Origin: HRBIN12 sp964447335
GTDB taxonomy: Bacteria; Actinomycetota; UBA4738; HRBIN12
Reading direction: 5' to 3'
Assembly (NCBI GenBank): GCA_964447335.1
Contig: CAYUSA010000001.1
Coordinates: forward strand, 62,001-126,000
DNA: 64,000 nt
Every line of letters begins with the position of its first letter. The first letter of the stretch is position 1. Positions 1 to 8,103 of this stretch are shown here, in pieces. The notes under the pieces are model-generated. The model worked only from the letters and a program-made list of their open reading frames with translations, had not been told where the DNA came from and did not search any database. The position numbers and the translations under genes are program-made.

Positions 1-1346
1 ACCTCCTCGGCGACGAGGTAGCCGAAGCGGTCGTCCTCGGTCCACGAGATCGTGCCCTCGGCGATCCCCTTCACGCATGCCGAGGTGTGCGGGATCTTCA
101 CCTTCTTCGAGCGGTCGTCGCCGTCCTTGCCACCGACGCGGCCGGTGTTCAGCAGGAAGGTCTCGATCGGGTGGGTCGCGAGGAGCTCGAGGATCCGGTT
201 GCCCTGCAGGCCGTGGGGGAGGGGGAAGAACGGGTTCGTGCCGGGCACGCGGAGGAACTTGCCGGCCTCGGCCGCTCCGCCCGCGGAGGTGCCGGTGGTC
301 TCGCCGAGCATGAAGTACGCGGCCGCCTGCTCCTGGTCCAGCTTCGCCACGGCCGGGATGATGTTCTCGTTGCGGTTGAGGATGAGCAGGTAGTCGACGG
401 TCCCGGTGTCGGTCGCGTCCCGGTACCGCGCGAGGTCCGACATCCCGAACACGGCCCGCCCGTTCTGCGTGTAGCTCTCCTCGAAGAAGTTCACCTTGCC
501 GTGGTCGTCCTGGTACACGTTCTCGAGGTAGGCGCTCGGCTTGACGACGGCCCCGTAGATGTTGGGCTCGAAGTCCTGGTCGAGGCTGAACGTCTTGGCG
601 AAGCACCCGTTCTCGGTGCCGTGGGCGTGTCCGCCCGGCATGAGCGCGACGAAGTCGTCCTGGACGGGGAGCGACCCGTTCTGCGTGGTGAACGTCGTGG
701 TGGTCTTGCCGGTCCCCGACAGGCCGATGATCATCACGGTCTTCTCGCCGGCGTCGGTCGGGATGACCTTCAGGCCGGCGTGGAGCGCGAGCCCGCCGAG
801 GTCGTAGACCTTGTTGTTCCACATCCGCAGGCCGCCCTTCTTCGACTCCCCGAAGTAGTCGGAGTTAAGCACGCGCGTGATGCCGTTCTGGAGGTCCACC
901 GCGATCAGGCGGTCGTCCGGATAGCCGGGTGCCGGAAGGTTCGGCGTGTAGACGACGTGGACCTCCGGGTCGTCGCGATCCTCGCGCGGGAAGTACAGCT
1001 TCTGCTGCATCGCGGCGATGTTCGCGTTCGCCTTCTCGATGGTGAGGCGAGCCTTCGTTCGGAAGCTCGGGTCGTTGCCGATGTGGCCGTCGACGACGAT
1101 GACCTCCTTGTCGCGGAGGTACTCGTCCTGCATCTTCGCGATGACGTCGAAGTCCTCGCGGGTCATCGTCTTGCCAGAGGAGCGATCGGCGACGACGTAG
1201 GTGCTGCCGGCCGAACGCGACACGACGCGCGTCTGCACGTTCACGTTGTCGAACTCGGTGAGCCGGGCCTGCGGCATCTCCTCAGTGAAGCGCCGGAGGT
1301 CCTCCGGGGAGGGGTTGTCGTGCACGACCTTCGCGTCGACGGTCAT
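1..1346 (-). CDS. pckA: Phosphoenolpyruvate carboxykinase (ATP), 3' end cut by window edge
   Basis: Converts oxaloacetate plus ATP to phosphoenolpyruvate, CO2 and ADP in the cytosol, the entry step of gluconeogenesis. About 448 residues are present; the C-terminus lies beyond base 1. The kinase P-loop GLSGTGKTTTTF is clear near residue 210, followed by a family segment with GGHAHGTENGCFAKT, a long PckA_ATP body and SRSAGSTYVVADRSSGKT near the N-terminus. ATG at 1346 was chosen because AAGGAG sits 8 nt upstream on the minus strand. It diverges from thiL. An ATP-type enzyme is less usual in Actinomycetota, where the GTP form is common; this is family knowledge, not seen here. Confidence 0.96.
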   Translation of the reverse strand, partial: MTVDAKVVHDNPSPEDLRRFTEEMPQARLTEFDNVNVQTRVVSRSAGSTYVVADRSSGKTMTREDFDVIAKMQDEYLRDKEVIVVDGHIGNDPSFRTKARLTIEKANANIAAMQQKLYFPREDRDDPEVHVVYTPNLPAPGYPDDRLIAVDLQNGITRVLNSDYFGESKKGGLRMWNNKVYDLGGLALHAGLKVIPTDAGEKTVMIIGLSGTGKTTTTFTTQNGSLPVQDDFVALMPGGHAHGTENGCFAKTFSLDQDFEPNIYGAVVKPSAYLENVYQDDHGKVNFFEESYTQNGRAVFGMSDLARYRDATDTGTVDYLLILNRNENIIPAVAKLDQEQAAAYFMLGETTGTSAGGAAEAGKFLRVPGTNPFFPLPHGLQGNRILELLATHPIETFLLNTGRVGGKDGDDRSKKVKIPHTSACVKGIAEGTISWTEDDRFGYLVAEE

Positions 1347-1410
1347 CCTCGAGACTCCTTCTCCACGGCCAAGGGATGGCCTGAACGGGGCGGCCTTGCT
1401 GGTGGGCGCC

Positions 1411-1417
1411 TAGTCTA
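1411..1417. promoter_or_regulatory. Putative shared -10 element for pckA and thiL
   Basis: The heptamer TAGTCTA reads TAGTCT on the + strand and TAGACT on the - strand, so both match the TANNNT -10 pattern. It lies between the divergent pckA and thiL genes. Predicted start sites would be near 1405 (minus) and 1423 (plus), giving leaders of roughly 60 and 67 nt. No convincing -35 box is visible. Confidence 0.4.
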
Positions 1418-1489
1418 CAGAAGGAGTCGGAGCCCCTCCGCTGCGCCGCGCGCGAAGGCGGAGGCAGAGCGCTTGTACGGAACGGACAC

Positions 1490-2500
1490 ATGGAGCTGAG
1501 CGAGGACGAGCTGATCGCGGCCATCCGCAGGGTGCTCTCCGGCGAGCAGCCGGGGGTCGTGCTCGGCATCGGCGACGACGCTGCCGTGGTCGAGGCAGGC
1601 GCGGGCCAGCCCGTACTCACGACCGACATGCTCGTCGAGGGCGTGCACTTCGAGCTCGACTCGATCTCGGCGCGGGACCTCGGCGCGAAGGCGATCGTCG
1701 TGAACGTCTCGGACATGGCGGCGATGGCCGCGAGCCCGCGGTACGCGTTGGCGTCGATCGGGCTCACGCGCGAGGTCGAGGCGGGTTGGGTGGTCGAGCT
1801 GTACGGCGGGATGCGGGCCGCGTGCGCCGAGTACGCCCTTGCGCTCGTCGGCGGCGACACGAACCGCTCGCCCGCGATCGTCGTGTCCGTCACCGTCGTG
1901 GGCGAGGTTGCGCCGGGGAGGGCCGTCACGCGCTCGGGCGCGCGACCCGGCGACCTGATCGTGGTCACGGGCTCGCTCGGCGCCGCCGCCGGGGGACTGG
2001 CGCTCTCGCGGGCCGACCCGGTCCTGGCCTCGACGGCGCTGTCGGCACCGTGGGGCCGAGAGCTGATCGGCGCCCTGGCCCGGCCGGTCGCGCGGGTCGG
2101 TGAGGGCCAGACGCTCGCGCAGGCGGGGGCGACCGCGATGATGGACCTGTCCGACGGGCTGGCCAAGGATCTCGGACGCCTGTGCCGGGAGAGCGGCGCG
2201 GGCGCCCGGGTCGACCTGGAGCGCGTCCCGGTGTCTCCCGCGCTTCGCGAGGGCGCCGCGGTGCTGGGTGTGGACGCGCTGCACCTTGCGCTCGGTGGCG
2301 GGGAGGACTACGAGTTGCTCGCCACGCTGGATGCGGCCCACGTCGACCGAGCGCGGGCCGAGCTCAACGAGCGATTCGGGGTGTCGCTCACCGAGGTCGG
2401 CGTCGTCATCGAGGGACACGACCTCGTGGGCATCGACGGGAGCGGGAGGACCTCGCCCCTCGCCCCGGCCGGATGGGACCACTTCGTCGATGCCCGCTGA
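1490..2500 (+). CDS. thiL: Thiamine-monophosphate kinase
   Basis: Phosphorylates thiamine monophosphate to thiamine diphosphate with ATP, the last step of cofactor synthesis. At 336 residues it has the usual length. The N-terminal GIGDDAAVVE and TDMLVEGVHF motifs are the PurM-like nucleotide and Mg2+ binding elements; MMDLSDGLAKDLGRL and LGGGEDYELLATL are the matching C-terminal motifs. Its stop overlaps the thiD start by 11 bp, so the two are almost certainly co-transcribed. No good ribosome binding site is seen before the ATG. Confidence 0.95.
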   Translation: MELSEDELIAAIRRVLSGEQPGVVLGIGDDAAVVEAGAGQPVLTTDMLVEGVHFELDSISARDLGAKAIVVNVSDMAAMAASPRYALASIGLTREVEAGWVVELYGGMRAACAEYALALVGGDTNRSPAIVVSVTVVGEVAPGRAVTRSGARPGDLIVVTGSLGAAAGGLALSRADPVLASTALSAPWGRELIGALARPVARVGEGQTLAQAGATAMMDLSDGLAKDLGRLCRESGAGARVDLERVPVSPALREGAAVLGVDALHLALGGGEDYELLATLDAAHVDRARAELNERFGVSLTEVGVVIEGHDLVGIDGSGRTSPLAPAGWDHFVDAR

Positions 2501-3302
2501 GACCCCCAGACCTCGCGCGCTCACGATCGCCGGATCGGACTCCGGCGGTGGGGCCGGCATCCAGGCCGACCTGAAGACCTTCAGCGCGCTCGGTGTGTAC
2601 GGGATGACGGCGATCACGGCGGTCACCGTGCAGAACACGCTCGGCGTGAGCGGATACCAGGCGCTCTCGCCGGCGACGGTGGGAGACCAGATCCGAGCCG
2701 TCGCCACGGACATCGGCGTGGACGCCGCGAAGACCGGCATGCTCGCCTCGCGCGAGATCGTCGACGCGGTCGCCGATGCGGTCGCGAAGACCGAGATCCC
2801 GAACCTCGTGGTGGACCCCGTGTTCATGTCCAAGCACGGTCACGCGCTCCTGGCCGAGGACGCGGTGGACGCGCTCCGCACCCGGATCTTGCCCCTGTCG
2901 ATGCTCGTCACGCCCAACCTGCCCGAGGCCGCGGGACTCGTCGGCTTCCCCGTCCGCTCGACCGACGACATGAGCCGCGCGGCCGAGGCGATCCTGGGGT
3001 TCGGACCTCGAGCGGTGCTGGTCAAGGGGGGCCATCTCGAGGGCTCGGACCGCGCGGACGACCTCTTCTTCGACGGGGACCGGGTGGTGTGGGTCCAGGG
3101 TGTGCGCCTCGACACGCCGCACACGCACGGAACGGGGTGCACGCTCTCGGCGGCGATCGCGGCGCACCTGGCTCGCGGCGACGAGCTACTCGAGGCGGTC
3201 CGGGCCGGCAAGGCGTTCGTGACCGAGGCGATCCGTCACGCGCTCGCGATCGGGCATGGGATCGGCCCCGTCGACCAGCTCTGGTCCATCCCCGCCCGCT
3301 GA
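2490..3302 (+). CDS. thiD: Hydroxymethylpyrimidine/phosphomethylpyrimidine kinase
   Basis: Phosphorylates HMP and HMP-phosphate in the pyrimidine branch of thiamine synthesis. The 270-residue protein begins just before the family motif LTIAGSDSGGGAGIQADLK and contains the ribokinase-type anion-hole motif HGTGCTLSAAIAAHLARG near residue 210. The ATG at 2490 lies inside the end of thiL and gives the standard family length; the frame stays open upstream, but that part would be antisense-like thiL sequence. A hairpin at 3350-3364 follows the gene. Confidence 0.95.
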   Translation: MPAETPRPRALTIAGSDSGGGAGIQADLKTFSALGVYGMTAITAVTVQNTLGVSGYQALSPATVGDQIRAVATDIGVDAAKTGMLASREIVDAVADAVAKTEIPNLVVDPVFMSKHGHALLAEDAVDALRTRILPLSMLVTPNLPEAAGLVGFPVRSTDDMSRAAEAILGFGPRAVLVKGGHLEGSDRADDLFFDGDRVVWVQGVRLDTPHTHGTGCTLSAAIAAHLARGDELLEAVRAGKAFVTEAIRHALAIGHGIGPVDQLWSIPAR

Positions 3303-3349
3303 CGCCTCCACACCCGATCGCGCGCCTTGCCGCGTTGCCCCATCGCGCA

Positions 3350-3364
3350 TGCGGGTTTCCCGCA
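3350..3364 (+). terminator. Short GC hairpin after thiD
   Basis: TGCGGG and CCCGCA form a 6 bp stem around a TTT loop in the gap between thiD and the next kinase. There is no U-tract, so it is only a weak intrinsic terminator candidate. Confidence 0.3.
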
Positions 3365-3386
3365 ACCGTGAGGGTGGTTCTCCCCG

Positions 3387-5090
3387 ATGGGCCGGCGTGC
3401 ACGCGTGCCGAAGGTACGAACGACGATGGTGCAGGAGGGTGTGCTCGAGCTTCCCCGGGTCGACGCGCGTCGGCGTTGGCCGGCCTGGCTGTGGTTCCTC
3501 TCCGGGTCGCTTGCGGTGGCGGGCGTCCTGCCCCTGGTGCCGTGGGCCGCACGGGTGCGGCTGTACGAGGTCGTCTCCGTTGCCGGCGTCGTCGCCGCGT
3601 TCGTCGGCATCCACCGCGCGCGGCCCGAGCGGCTGCTCGCGTGGCAGGCGCTGGCCGTCGGGACCGCCTGCATCTTCGCCGGGGACGTGATCTTCGACCT
3701 GTATCCAGCGCTCCGGCAGATCCTGGCTCCGTTCCCCTCCGCTGCCGACATCCTGTGGCTCCCCGGCTACGCGATGCTGGCCGTCGGTGGATGGATGCTG
3801 TTCCAGATCTCGGGACCAGGCGGACGGCGAGTCGGGTGGATCGACGTCTCCATCGCCGGCGTCGCCCTGGTCGCGGCCCTGTGGGTGTTCTTCGTGGATC
3901 CGCAGCTGCGAGTGGGTCGGTTCGACGAGCTGGACATCGTGATCGCTGCGTATCCCCTGGTCGACATCTTCCTGATCTCGCTCGCGTGCCGATTCCTGTT
4001 CGTCGCCCGCCCGTGGGAGGTCGGCCTGCGGCTGTTCACGGTCGGCCTGGGCGGGCTGCTGTTCGCCGACCTGTGGTACTCGACCGCGCTCGCGAGGGGC
4101 ATCACCCAGCCGGCCTGGCCGGTCAGCGTGGGGTGGCTGCTGTGGCCGATCGCCCTTGGGACGGTTGCGCTGCATCCATCCATGAAGACCCTTGGCTCCG
4201 ACCTCACCGCCGAGCGAACTGGCTCGGTCCCCAGGTCACGGGTGTGGATGCTGGCCGTACTGGGGCTCGTGCCGGCGCTCGCGTGGGTGCAGGCCGAGCT
4301 CCTGGGGGTTCCGGTGGACGGCGATATGGTGCTGCTCCAGGGCATCGTGTCCGCCCTCATGCTGTTCCGCGTGGGTGGCCTTCTCCGCGAGGTCGCGGCG
4401 CACCGCGCTCGGTTGGCGGCTCGAGAGGAGGAGCGCGCGCGGCTGCTCGAGCGCCTGCACGCCGTCGCCGAGGAGGAGCGCGTGGAGCTCTCGCGGGAGT
4501 TGCACGACGGTCCGATCCAGCACCTCGCGGGGATCGAGCTCGGGCTCGAGCGAGTGCAGATGCGTCTGGCGGCAGGCGACGTCGAGCGGGCGGCCGCCAT
4601 CGCCGGCCAGTTGCAGGCGCAGCTGCGCGAGGAGGTCATCGGGCTGCGGCGGCTCATGGCCGACCTGCGCCCGCCGATCCTCACCGAGCGCGGGCTCGCG
4701 GCGGCACTCAAGGATCACATCGACGCGCTCGGTCGCCGGACGGACCTTCGTGTGGCGATGCAGGCCACACTCGACCAGCGGCTGGAGCCGGACGCCGAGG
4801 CCGTCCTGTTCCGGGTCGCGCAGGAGAGCCTGTCCAACGTCGTCCGGCATGCCCGAGCGAACCACGTGTGGGTCTGGGTCCAACGCCTGGACGGCCAGGT
4901 CGAGCTCACCGTGCGTGACGACGGGTTGGGATTCGAGCCCGAGACGGTCGCCGAGCGGACCGATCGGCTCGGCCTGGTCTTCATGAGTGAGCGCCTCGCG
5001 ATGGTCGGAGGCACGCTCGAGGTGCACTCGCGGCCGGGGTCCGGCACGGTCGTGCGCGCACGACTGCCCGTCGGAACGGAGGCGGCGTGA
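3387..5090 (+). CDS. Membrane sensor histidine kinase, NarL/DegS type (HisKA_3)
   Basis: A 567-residue sensor kinase. Residues about 30-330 form eight or so hydrophobic segments, ending in VALHPSM. A similar module with the landmarks FPSAADILWLPGY, GWIDVSIAG and AYPLVDIF recurs in the kinase at 11528. The transmitter has the HisKA_3 motif SRELHDGPIQHLAG with phospho-acceptor His373, then a GHKL ATPase with LFRVAQESLSNVVRHA (N box) and VRDDGLGF. It overlaps the receiver gene by 4 bp (GTGA), so they form a pair. ATG 3387 is the longest start; ATG 3426 is also plausible. The signal is unknown. Confidence 0.88.
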   Translation: MGRRARVPKVRTTMVQEGVLELPRVDARRRWPAWLWFLSGSLAVAGVLPLVPWAARVRLYEVVSVAGVVAAFVGIHRARPERLLAWQALAVGTACIFAGDVIFDLYPALRQILAPFPSAADILWLPGYAMLAVGGWMLFQISGPGGRRVGWIDVSIAGVALVAALWVFFVDPQLRVGRFDELDIVIAAYPLVDIFLISLACRFLFVARPWEVGLRLFTVGLGGLLFADLWYSTALARGITQPAWPVSVGWLLWPIALGTVALHPSMKTLGSDLTAERTGSVPRSRVWMLAVLGLVPALAWVQAELLGVPVDGDMVLLQGIVSALMLFRVGGLLREVAAHRARLAAREEERARLLERLHAVAEEERVELSRELHDGPIQHLAGIELGLERVQMRLAAGDVERAAAIAGQLQAQLREEVIGLRRLMADLRPPILTERGLAAALKDHIDALGRRTDLRVAMQATLDQRLEPDAEAVLFRVAQESLSNVVRHARANHVWVWVQRLDGQVELTVRDDGLGFEPETVAERTDRLGLVFMSERLAMVGGTLEVHSRPGSGTVVRARLPVGTEAA

Positions 5091-5530
5091 GCGAGGGGCG
5101 GGTGCTCGTCGCCGACGACGACGGCCTGGTGCGCGAGGTCGTGCGCGAGCTGCTCGAGGACTATGGGTTCGACATCGTCGGCGAGGCCGAGGACGGCTCC
5201 GTCGCGGTCCGCCTCGCCGGCGAGCTGCTGCCCGACGTCGTGCTGATGGACATGCGGATGCCCGTGATGGACGGCATCGAGGCGACGGCCGAGATCCGCG
5301 GCCGGCAGCCGAACGTCCAGGTCGTGATGCTCTCGGCCTACGACGACGAGGGGTTCAAGCAGGACGCCGAGCAGGCCGGGGCCCTGTGCTACCTCGTGAA
5401 GGGCATGGGCGGCGGGCTGATCCGGGACGTGCTCCGCTCGGCCGTGGACACGGCGCGAGGGCTGGCGCTGCGAGGGATGGCCGCGGAGGCGAGCGGGCCT
5501 AGCGGGCGCGCTGGACCTTGCCGGCCTTGA
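5087..5530 (+). CDS. Receiver-only response regulator
   Basis: A 147-residue protein made of one CheY-like receiver domain: acidic pocket VADDD near the N-terminus, phospho-acceptor Asp55 in VLMDMRMP, and the conserved Lys in YLVKG. There is no HTH or other output domain, which is unusual because HisKA_3 kinases normally pair with NarL/LuxR regulators. The last residues (SGPSGRAGPCRP) look non-domain, and the 3' end overlaps the end of convergent rpmB by 32 bp. It may act by protein contact or pass phosphate onward. Confidence 0.87.
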   Translation: MSEGRVLVADDDGLVREVVRELLEDYGFDIVGEAEDGSVAVRLAGELLPDVVLMDMRMPVMDGIEATAEIRGRQPNVQVVMLSAYDDEGFKQDAEQAGALCYLVKGMGGGLIRDVLRSAVDTARGLALRGMAAEASGPSGRAGPCRP

Positions 5531-5690
5531 TGCAGCTCGTGCACGCGTGAACGCGCTTCGGGGTTCCGTTCACCACGGCGCGGACCCGCTGGATGTTGGG
5601 GTTCCACCGGCGCGGGCTCCGGCGGTGGGAGTGGGAGACCTGCATGCCGAAGAACGGCTTCTTCCCGCAGATGTCGCAGACGGCTGCCAT
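5499..5690 (-). CDS. rpmB: 50S ribosomal protein L28, zinc-binding form
   Basis: A 63-residue L28 of the large ribosomal subunit. MAAVCDICGKKPFFGMQVSH and HACTSCIKAGKVQRA supply two CxxC pairs, so this is the zinc-binding C+ form. The ATG at 5690 gives the canonical N-terminus; the open frame extends upstream without L28 similarity. It is divergent from recG, the order seen in many bacteria, and has a near-leaderless -10 box at 5700-5705. Confidence 0.96.
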   Translation of the reverse strand: MAAVCDICGKKPFFGMQVSHSHRRSPRRWNPNIQRVRAVVNGTPKRVHACTSCIKAGKVQRAR

Positions 5691-5699
5691 GGCCGAGCA

Positions 5700-5705
5700 A
5701 GGGTA
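5700..5705 (-). promoter_or_regulatory. -10 box of rpmB
   Basis: TACCCT on the minus strand, ending 9 nt before the rpmB ATG; matches the TANNNT pattern seen before many starts in this window. Confidence 0.5.
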
Positions 5706-5838
5706 GCAGACGACCGGAGGCGGCCAACCCACGATCCTGAGCTCGGGGCTGGGCCCGCGTGCGCGCTCGGTCGGCCCGGCGTACGTACCGCTCGACGCCT
5801 GAGCGGAACGCGGATGACCCTCGTGGTAGAACCGACCC

Positions 5839-8073
5839 ATGCTTCCACCATGTTCTTCGGAGCGCCCGGTGGCGCTGACGCTCGCCTCGCCGGTCGAGGC
5901 GATCGATCGGCAGCTCGCGAACCGCCGCACCGGGTTCCGGACCAAGGGAGACCCGGCGCACGAGGTCCTCTCAGCCTCGCTCGGCATCCAGATCGTGGGG
6001 CAGCTGTTGCACCACTACCCGCGCCGGTACATCGACCGCTCGCAGGTGGCCAGGATCCGCGACCTCAAGATCGGGCAGCAGGCGACCGTGATCGCGACGG
6101 TGAAGCGCGCGGTCAAGCGCCAGACCCGGCGTCACCAGACGATGGTCACCGTCACGCTGTACGACGGCTCCGGGTACCTGGATCTCACGTTCTTCAACCA
6201 GCCCTGGATGGCCTCGATGTACAAGGAGGGACACGAGGTCGCGGTCTCGGGCGTCGTGCAGCTCTACAAGGGTCGGCTCCAGCTCGCGAACCAGGAGGTC
6301 GAGCTCCTCAAGGGCGACGAGGCCGACCTGGTCCACACCGGTCGCATCACGCCGGTCCACCGCGCGACCGATGGCATCACGACGCGCACGATCCGGGAGC
6401 TGGTGCATCGCGCGCTCGAGCAGCTCCGCACGATCGCCGACCCGATGCCGCCCGACGTCGTCGCGGCCGAGCGGCTCTCCGCGTTCGACGGCGCGATCCG
6501 CCAGGTCCACTTCCCCGCCTCGCAGGAGGAGCGCCGGGCGGCCGAGGAGCGCCTGAAGTTCGACGAGCTGTTCACGCTCGAGCTCGGCGTGGCGTTCCGC
6601 AAGCACCGCGTCGAGGCCGCCCAGACCGGCGTCCGGCACGAGCCGGACGGGGCCCTCGTCCGGCGCCTGCTCGCGACGCTGCCGTTCGAGCCGACCGGCG
6701 CGCAGACGCGCGCGATGGGCGAGATCGACACGGCGATGGCGCGCCCCCGCCCGATGAACTTGCTCCTGCAGGGCGACGTCGGCTCGGGCAAGACGCTCGT
6801 CGCGCTCCACGCCGCGCTCGTCGCGATCCAGTCCGGGCACCAGGCCGCGATCATGGCCCCGACCGAGGTCCTCGCGGGGCAGCACTTCCGGTCGATGGCG
6901 GCGCTGCTCGGCCCCTTCGGCGCGATCCCGTACCTCGAGCTCACGGGCGCGCCGGATGACGGGCCGCAGAGCTCACTGCTCGAAGGACCCGAGGACGTAC
7001 CCGCCGAGGCCGGGGTCACGTACGCGCTCCTCACCGCCGGGGTCACCGGCAAGGACCGGGTGCGGATCCTCGAGGGCATCGCGGGCGGCGACGTCGACCT
7101 GGTCGTGGGGACCCACGCGCTCGTCCAGGAAGGGGTCGCGTTCGCCGACCTCTCGCTCGCGGTGATCGACGAGCAACACCGCTTCGGCGTGCACCAGCGC
7201 ATGGCACTGAAGGGGAAAGGCGGCTCGCCGGACGTCCTCATCATGACGGCGACGCCGATCCCGAGGACCCTCGCGCTCACGTACTACGGCGATCTCGACG
7301 TCGTCGTCCTCGACGAGATGCCGAAGGGCCGGCAGCCGGTCGAGACGAAGATCGCGCGCACCAAGCAGGAACGCGACGCCGCCTACGCGCTCATACGCCG
7401 CGAGGTCGAGGCCGGACGGCAGGCGTTCGTGGTCTGCGCCGCGATCGACGAGGCGAACAAGAGCGAGGTCCGCGCCGCCGAGGCGGAGGCGAAGCGGCTT
7501 GCCGAGGACGTCTTCCCCGACCTCTCGCTCCACCTGTTACACGGCCGCATGCGTCCCGCCGAGAAGGAGCGCGTGATGGAGGCGTTCCGCTCGGGCGAGC
7601 ACCACCTGCTGATCTCGACCACCGTGATCGAGGTCGGTGTCGACGTGCCGAACGCGACGGTCATGCTCGTCGAGAACGCCGAGCGGTTCGGACTCGCGCA
7701 GCTCCACCAGCTCCGGGGCCGGATCGGCCGCGGCGAGCACGCCTCGTCCTGCGTGCTCTTCGACGAGTCGAAGCAGGACAACGAGGAGGCCCGCGCCCGC
7801 CTGGACGCGATGGTCCGCACGACCGACGGCTTCGAGCTCGCCGACGAGGACCTGCGGCTCAGAGGTGAGGGCACCCTCTTCGACGTGAAACAGTCCGGCA
7901 TGCCCGACCTGAAGCTTGCGCGCCTGGCCGAGGACCTCGAGCTCGTCAAGCGCGCCCGCGCCCGTGCGTTCGCCGTGATCGACGAAGACCCGTCCCTCGA
8001 ACGGCACCCCGGCCTGCTCCTCGAGCTCCGCTCGCGCTTCGAGCGCTCGATCGAGTGGCTTTTCCACTCCTGA
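5839..8073 (+). CDS. recG: ATP-dependent DNA helicase RecG
   Basis: Superfamily 2 helicase that regresses stalled replication forks and branch-migrates Holliday junctions. The 744-residue protein has an N-terminal OB-fold wedge (about residues 60-160), Walker A LLQGDVGSGKT near 312, the DEQH box VIDEQHRFGVHQR near 443, TATPIPRTLALT, and the C-terminal helicase motif QLRGRIGRGEHASSC. The ATG 5839 lies 6 nt after an imperfect -10-like TAGAAC; the GTG ten codons downstream is an alternative. It sits next to rpmB, as is common, but is separated from rsmD by about 10 kb of signalling genes. Confidence 0.96.
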   Translation: MLPPCSSERPVALTLASPVEAIDRQLANRRTGFRTKGDPAHEVLSASLGIQIVGQLLHHYPRRYIDRSQVARIRDLKIGQQATVIATVKRAVKRQTRRHQTMVTVTLYDGSGYLDLTFFNQPWMASMYKEGHEVAVSGVVQLYKGRLQLANQEVELLKGDEADLVHTGRITPVHRATDGITTRTIRELVHRALEQLRTIADPMPPDVVAAERLSAFDGAIRQVHFPASQEERRAAEERLKFDELFTLELGVAFRKHRVEAAQTGVRHEPDGALVRRLLATLPFEPTGAQTRAMGEIDTAMARPRPMNLLLQGDVGSGKTLVALHAALVAIQSGHQAAIMAPTEVLAGQHFRSMAALLGPFGAIPYLELTGAPDDGPQSSLLEGPEDVPAEAGVTYALLTAGVTGKDRVRILEGIAGGDVDLVVGTHALVQEGVAFADLSLAVIDEQHRFGVHQRMALKGKGGSPDVLIMTATPIPRTLALTYYGDLDVVVLDEMPKGRQPVETKIARTKQERDAAYALIRREVEAGRQAFVVCAAIDEANKSEVRAAEAEAKRLAEDVFPDLSLHLLHGRMRPAEKERVMEAFRSGEHHLLISTTVIEVGVDVPNATVMLVENAERFGLAQLHQLRGRIGRGEHASSCVLFDESKQDNEEARARLDAMVRTTDGFELADEDLRLRGEGTLFDVKQSGMPDLKLARLAEDLELVKRARARAFAVIDEDPSLERHPGLLLELRSRFERSIEWLFHS

Positions 8074-8103
8074 TGCTCGCCCGGCGGATGGGCCGCGGAT
8101 ACC

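Noticed and set aside
87..1499. Long open frame (470 codons) on the + strand
   Set aside because: It is antisense to pckA, whose motifs are unambiguous; high GC opens such frames. Its composition (Val/Leu/Arg/Gly-rich) has no recognisable domain.
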